From assembly GCA_028015205.1 (NCBI GenBank), contig CM051521.1, positions 69,176,314 to 69,240,313 of the forward strand: 64,000 nt of DNA. The letters are read 5' to 3'. This DNA comes from Mytilisepta virgata (lineage: Eukaryota; Mollusca; Bivalvia; Mytilida; Mytilidae). Below, one piece after another: positions 59,036 to 64,000 of this stretch (positions are counted from its first letter, which is position 1; each line of letters starts with the position of its first letter). The position numbers and the translations under genes are program-made. Under the pieces are notes generated by a model. It saw only the letters and a program-made list of their open reading frames with translations. It did no database searches and had not been told where the DNA came from.

Positions 59036-59191
59036 CTAATGCCCCAAGTATAGCTGCTGACCAGAAAACTTCCCCCAACAATGCAGGTATATACAATAGA
59101 CCACCCATCCTCTCTCCATACTTCTTCTGAAATGGGTCCAACATAGTTACATATCCCTGGCTCCTCATTTTCTTGGCAAAAAACAAACCAC
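59036..59191 (-). CDS. SLC5A7: High-affinity choline transporter, exon with [17 protein letters not shown]
   Basis: Acceptor TTATTTTAACAG and donor GCATTAG|GTAAAC in transcript sense. After two bases completing Gly it encodes [20 protein letters not shown], then [20 protein letters not shown] and [11 protein letters not shown], ending with one base of the next Gly. The [10 protein letters not shown] and YG.RMGGLL.IPAL blocks are diagnostic of choline transporters as against other sodium:solute symporters. There are no stops or indels relative to the family. Confidence 0.97.
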
Positions 59192-60075
59192 CTGTTAAAA
59201 TAAATGGTAACTATAATAGCAGACATAATCGCCTGAATTATATTCTCTAAATCCCAAGGACTTTCTAATTTTACTTTTATTACCAAATTTTCATCCCATT
59301 CATGACCTACCAAATACGGACTGTTCTATATGTGTCCTTGCGCAAAGTTTGAAATGCCACAAATTAAACTTCCGTTCCATTAAATTTTCAGTCATTAATT
59401 GATCTATGATCTAAATTTTAGGTTTAACCATGCAATTCTGTAATACTGCATTTCTTTCCTTTTGCCTTGTTCTACCATGAAACATTTTTTATATCTGACA
59501 TACTGTATGTATCTATCTATTCTTTAAATATTTACTAGTTGATTATGTGGTAGTTGAATATTATAATATCTGAGCTTCAGCAGTGACATTAGATTTGATA
59601 TCGCAATTGAACAATTTCATAATAACCCATAACTATATGCAAGAAATTATGTTTCTTCATTGAATAATTCTTTAATGAAATATTCAAAAATGTAATTTTA
59701 TCCAAACATCTCACATTTTGTTTTGCTGGACCTAATCAGACATGCTCACTGACTTATTTGATAATTTATTTGATTTCAGCATCATATGAAAATTTGGCCA
59801 ATCATTACTTGAGAATATTAAATTAATATGCAATAATAAATATGGTTGTAACATTGGTTCAGAGCTGTGATAAGATATATGACGGATTGGGTTAATGGAG
59901 AAATTAACACATCCAACACTGGAACATAATACAAAACACAAGTGAATGGAACCTTTTATTGTTGTTCTTCATCTTGAAAGTCACTATAAGGTCTTTAACG
60001 ATAAACCAAACCTTCATTCCTTACAAAAAGATTAACACTCCTAGGTTAGCGTCCACTACAATATTTTCTACTTAC
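59192..60075. other. Intron of 884 bp, nothing recognised
   Basis: The shortest intron of the gene, AT-rich. I see no repeat array, element end or additional exon in it. Confidence 0.5.
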
Positions 60076-60183
60076 CAAACACAAGACTTAAAGCATACCC
60101 AAAAGGTGCCTGACACCACACAAAACCATAGCTATATATCACTTCTGCTGTTCCATTTATAAATCCTCCTCCAACCCAAGTTG
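60076..60183 (-). CDS. SLC5A7: High-affinity choline transporter, first visible exon (ATWVGGG)
   Basis: Acceptor TACTTTTAG and donor TTTG|GTAAGT in transcript sense; 108 bases. With one base from the missing upstream exon it encodes [15 protein letters not shown] and continues [20 protein letters not shown]. The ATWVGGG.INGTAE block is the second conserved motif of CHT1, around residue 60 of the protein, so about 55-60 N-terminal residues are outside the window. The phase fits GGLFFAK in the next exon. Confidence 0.96.
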
Positions 60184-60689
60184 CTAAAAGTATTTAAGGA
60201 CTTATTTATACATATACTCCAATAGGTTTAATCACAGCTACAATTTACAAAAATTTTTCATTCAATAACTAAATCAGACTTTTTAAAGGCTGAACTATCA
60301 CACACTGGGTTAACCCATTATTCTACATGTGCTTGTCCCAAGTAAGGCCCCCCTATTTTCAGTATTGGTCTATTGTATAGATATTGTTATAGGGTAAATG
60401 TTAAGACAATAATCCAGAAATGGAATCCAAAGGGTGGTTGATTGCAGATCTCCAATCTTGAATTTTTACAAAACATTTTTGAACTTGCCCTTTTCCACAT
60501 AATTTTGGAGCTTCTCTTTTCATTCACAGAAAATGAACAATGAATGAAGGCACTTCTGTGATATTTGTATATTCCTTGCCAGAAAACAGTTTTTAACTAT
60601 TTTTTTTCTATTGTAATTATCCACTGAGAAATAAATTTTCATTAAAGTAATTTACAGAATTCTAACAGAGGTCGAGTGAGTACTAACAG
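60184..60689. other. Intron sequence, nothing recognised
   Basis: AT-rich intron DNA. I looked for the missing N-terminal exon on the minus strand here and up to 64000 and did not find it. Confidence 0.5.
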
Positions 60690-61312
60690 ATTTACAGACT
60701 GACATGTAATGACACAGACACAGTGGCACAAATGGACAGACTGACAAACTGACAGTGCTGACAGAGAGTCAAATTGATAGTGTTCTCATAGTCATAGATC
60801 TATAGAAAGACACAGTATCGAGTATCGAAAGATGGACAGACTGGTGGAGTGCTGACAAGATAGACTGACTGATGGAGTTCTGACAGATGGAAAGAGTGTT
60901 GACAGATGGAAACTGATCAAATGATGACAGATGGGGTACTGACAGATGGATAGACTTGATGGAGTGCTGATAGATAGATAAACTGATGGCATGCTGATAG
61001 ATGGATACACTTGACAAAATGCTGACTGATGGACAGACTGGTGGAAATGCTGACAGATGAACAGACTAATGGAGTGATGACAGATTGATAGACCGCTGAA
61101 GTGCCAACAGATGGACAGACGGCTGAAGTGCCAACAGTGGTGCTGACAGATTTACAGATTGATGGAGTACTGACAAATAGGAGAGACTGACAGAGTGCTG
61201 ACAGATGGACGGGCTCACTGTTGAAAGATGGATAGACTGATGGATTGCTGACAGATGGACACACTGACGAGGTGTTGACAGATGAACAGACTGATGGAGT
61301 ACTGATCGATTC
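60690..61312. repeat. Degenerate minisatellite (GACAGATGGACAGACTGATGGAGTGCT type)
   Basis: About 20 imperfect copies of a 25-30-bp unit built from GACAGATGGA, CAGACTGATGGAGT and GCTGACAG. Unit length varies by a few bases, so no frame persists for long. Ser/Val/Pro-rich translations on the minus strand come from this array. Confidence 0.88.
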
Positions 61313-61905
61313 TTTGACAGTTTTAAAAGTTATACTTAAATATAACTTCTATCAGAAGTGTATGTTAATTGTAATGCCGAATTCTTTATAATCTCAGATT
61401 GACAGTTTTAAAAGTTATACTTAAATATAACTTGCATGAGAAGTGTATATTAATTGTAATGCAGAATTCTTTATAATCTCAGATCGACGGTTTTAAAAGT
61501 TATATTTAAATATGACTTCCACGAGAAGTGTATATATCAACTGTAACGCAGAAATCTTTATAATGTCAGATTGACAGTTTTAAAAGTTATACTTAAATAT
61601 AACTTTCATGAGAAGAGTATATTAATTGTAATGCAGAATTCTTTATAATCTCAGATTGACAGTTTTAAAAGTTATACTTAAATATAACTTCCATGAGAAG
61701 TGTATGTTAATTGTAATGCAGAATTCTTTATAATCTCAGATTCACAGTTTCAAAAGTTATACATGTACTTAAATATATAAAAAATATAACTTTTCACCGC
61801 ATGAAATTACTTTCTATAAGTATGAAATAAATTGGCTGTTTTTTTAATAGCATGAAATTACCTACACGATTGTGAAATAAATTGGCTGTTTTTTTACAGC
61901 ATGAA
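61313..61905. repeat. Tandem array of about 86-bp units, then a 60-bp duplication
   Basis: Six units start TTGACAGTTTTAAAAGTTAT (near 61313, 61399, 61484, 61568, 61656 and 61741) and contain ACTTAAATATAACTTNCATG, AGAAGTGTATATTAATTGTA and ATGCAGAATTCTTTATAATC + TCAGA. From 61799 a segment GCATGAAATTAC...GTGAAATAAATTGGCTGTTT + TTTT is repeated twice. Confidence 0.93.
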
Positions 61906-62159
61906 ATACTTAATTATTTCATTTTATTATTATATTTATAACAAGGTATAATTGAAACTGGATGCAGTTTCGAATGTCTCCCAAACGAAGCTCTTTCTCT
62001 TTCAGGGTATTTTTGGAATTCCTAGTGTTTGAAATACTGGACAAGTGTACAAAGAGATTGAGTATATGCAAAATGTTTGATATATGGTATTCAATATCTG
62101 CAGTTTTATATGTTGTAATCGGTATTAACATGATTAACAGATGTTTTATCAAAATATTT

Positions 62160-64000
62160 TATTATTAAAGGTGCAATGGCCTCCACCTCCCCTTTAGCCA
62201 TTTAAGGGGGTGGGGCATGACCCCCCCTCAGACCCCCTATGGTACCAAATGATTCGTCTTATCATCAGGAGTAGTAATATATATGGTTATAGGGTGGGGA
62301 TCTCAATGGTTTTCAGAATAATAAGTATTTTGTCATTTGAGGGAGTGGGGCATGACCCCCCTCAGACCCCCCTATGGTACCAAATGATTCGTCTTATCAT
62401 AAGGAGTAATAATATATATGGTTATAGGGTGGGGATCTCAATGGTTTTCAGAATATTTAGTATTTTATCATTTGAGGGGGTGGGGCATGACCCCCCTCAG
62501 ACCCCCCTATGGTACCAAATGATTTGTCTTATCATAAGGAGTAATAATATATATGGTTATAGGGTGAGGATCACAATGGTTTTCAAAATATTAAGTATTT
62601 TGTTATTTGAGGGGGTGGGGCATGACCCCCCCCTAAGACAACAAAATGGAAGGTATAACATAATACCTCGCCACTTCGTGTGGCGGGGTATAAAAACTTA
62701 AATATCCAAGGTAACAGGTAGTATTTCCAAGTTAAGATCACAAATGATCAAGTTATATCACTTTTCCCATAGACTTCTATAGTAAAATTTTGCAAAACCC
62801 CACCCCCTTTTGAGACCTCCAAAATATATGTTCCCTCCCACAGATTGAAAATTTTTTTTTGGTAGGCGCATCTAGGAATATGGGCCTATCAAGTCGTATG
62901 ATATCAAGCGATTCCGTCTATTTAGTATTTTATCATTTGAGGGGGTGGGGCATGACCCCCCCTCAGACCCCCTATGGTACCAAATGATTCGTCTTATCAT
63001 AAGGAGTAATAATATATATGGTTATTGGGTGGGGATCTCAATGGTTTTCAGAATATTTAGTATTTTATCATTTGAGGGGGTGGGGCATGACCCCCCTCAG
63101 ACCCCCCTATGGTACCAAATGATTTGTCTTATCATAAGGAGTAATAATATATATGGTTATAGGGTGGGGATCTCAATGGTTTTCAGAATAATAAGTATTT
63201 TGTCATTTAAGGGGGTGGGGCATGACCCCCCCCTCAGACCCCCTATGGTACCAAATGATTCGTCTTATCATAAAGAGTAATAATATATATGGTTATAGGG
63301 TGGGGATCTCAATGGTTTTCAGAATAATAAGTATTTTGTCATTTGAGGGGGTGGGGCATGACACCCCCTCAGACCCCCTATGGTACCAAATGATTCGTCT
63401 TAACATAAGGAGTAATAATATATATGGTTATTGGTTGGGGATCTCAATGGTTTTCAGAATATTTAGTATTTTATCATTTGAGGGGGTGGGACATGACCCC
63501 CCTCAGACCCCCCTATGGTACCAAATGATTCGTCTTATCATAAGGAGTAATAATATATATGGTTATAGGGTGGGGATCTCAATGGTTTTCAGAATATTTA
63601 GTATTTTATCATTTGAGGGGGTGGGGCATGACCCCCCTCAGACCCCCCTATGGTACCAAATGATTTGTCTTATCATAAGGAGTAATAATATATATGGTTA
63701 TAGGATGGGGATCACAATGGTTTTCAAAATATTAAGTATTTTGTTATTTGAGGGGGTGGGGCATGACCCCCCCTAAGACAACGAAATGGAGGGTATAACA
63801 TAATACCTCGCCACTTCGTGTGGCGGGGTATAAAAACTTAAATATCCAAGGTAACAGGTAGTATTTCCAAGTTAAGATCACAAATGATCAAGTTATATCA
63901 CTTTTCCCATAGACTTCTATAGTAAAATTTTGCAAAACCCCACCCCCTTTTGAGACCTCCAAAATATATGTTCCCTCCCACAGATTGAAAATTTTTTTTC
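62160..64000 (+). repeat. Higher-order tandem array of 138-bp units with hairpin end
   Basis: The 138-bp units carry GGGGGTGGGGCATGACCCCC, CTATGGTACCAAATGATTCG, TAATATATATGGTTATAGGG and GGGATCTCAATGGTTTTCAG. About 3.5 units occupy 62200-62640 and about 6.5 occupy 62935-63775. Each block ends with AAGACAACNAAATGGA(G/A)GGT, ATAACATAATACC and the hairpin CTCGCCACTTCGTGTGGCGGG + GTATAAAAA. The linker 62695-62930 is repeated almost exactly at 63835-64000, so the whole block is duplicated (period about 1.14 kb) and continues past the window. Because 138 is a multiple of three, one plus frame stays open (163, 111 and 184 codons); the repeated peptide is unrecognised and probably not a product. Confidence 0.9.

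Larger units (their letters stand above)
10898..60183 (-). other. SLC5A7: SLC5A7-like choline transporter gene (span of the seven visible exons)
   Basis: Seven coding exons on the minus strand join into one open frame of about 525 residues, colinear with CHT1-type transporters from the second conserved block (ATWVGGG) to the C-terminal tail. Every junction has GT/AG in the transcript sense and phases agree at each join. Intron lengths from 5' to 3' are about 0.88, 4.8, 10.6, 3.0, 24.8 and 3.7 kb. The first coding exon (about 55-60 residues, first transmembrane segment) was not found between 60184 and 64000 and should lie further upstream. Nearly all intron sequence is repeats. The protein is a plasma-membrane Na+/Cl- dependent choline carrier of the sodium:solute symporter family, normally in cholinergic neurons. 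Confidence 0.95.

Noticed and set aside
60769..61264. Ser/Pro/Val-rich minus-strand frames resembling a low-complexity secreted protein
   Set aside because: Generated by the GATGGACAGACTGATGGAGT minisatellite; no splice or start context.
60184..64000. Search for the N-terminal exon of the choline transporter
   Set aside because: No minus-strand frame with a first transmembrane segment and a phase-1 donor was found; the exon is probably outside the window.
1..64000. CRISPR arrays
   Set aside because: Tandem repeats here lack unique spacers of constant length, and the gene structure is eukaryotic.

Overview
The window looks like nuclear DNA from a marine bivalve mollusc, most probably a mytilid mussel. 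It is AT-rich, holds one intron-rich gene and is otherwise packed with repeats. Many repeats share a mollusc-type layout: short hairpin ends, a core of 130-170 bp tandem units, and a GGAC or GAC microsatellite before a terminal hairpin. The species is inferred from repeat style and from the protein match, not from a search.

GENE. One conserved gene runs on the minus strand across almost the whole window. Seven exons (60183-60076, 59191-59036, 54272-54124, 43546-43394, 40378-40249, 15465-15236, 11551-10898) join with consistent GT-AG sites and phases. They encode about 525 residues of a high-affinity choline transporter (CHT1/SLC5A7 type), which takes choline back up for acetylcholine synthesis. 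Only the N-terminal exon, roughly the first 55-60 residues, is missing; it should lie beyond 64000. Everything else sits in introns of this gene (one intron is 24.8 kb) or downstream of it.

LAYOUT. 1-9.3 kb (3' of the gene) is a retroelement graveyard: a broken Ty3/gypsy pol, a LINE C-terminal fragment split by a TA microsatellite and by a solo LTR with a perfect 4-bp target duplication, and a decayed Penelope-like reverse transcriptase. 9.3-20.9 kb holds several copies of a repeat family called R1 here (5' GAGGCTC hairpin, 167-bp core units, 3' GCTCACTTGACC hairpin) and a second family, R2 (ACGACCGC hairpins at both ends). Another element, RX, is nested in one R1 copy, and a possible small LTR-type element is nested in another. 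At 21.2-22.3 kb lies a small inverted-repeat transposon with near-identical 9-bp flanks. 22.8-25.3 kb is tandem arrays. 25.7-30.0 kb is an odd unit: two AT-rich arms around what reads as a four-exon polyadenylated plus-strand transcript. 30-39.5 kb holds more R1 and R2, a tRNA-derived SINE and a long perfect-looking hairpin. 46.1-53.6 kb is the clearest nested structure: a Penelope-like element with a GIY-YIG endonuclease, an inverted terminal copy and a 13-bp target duplication. One of its terminal repeats is split by a 5.34-kb Foldback/Mutator-like transposon that has arms of tandem units and a perfect 9-bp target duplication. 54.5-64 kb holds further tandem arrays, including 138-bp units that keep a reading frame open.

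The most notable observations are the Foldback-like element, the shared modular layout of several unrelated-looking repeat families with reciprocal nesting, and the spliced intronic unit between AT-rich arms. No prokaryotic features, CRISPR arrays or rRNA genes are present.
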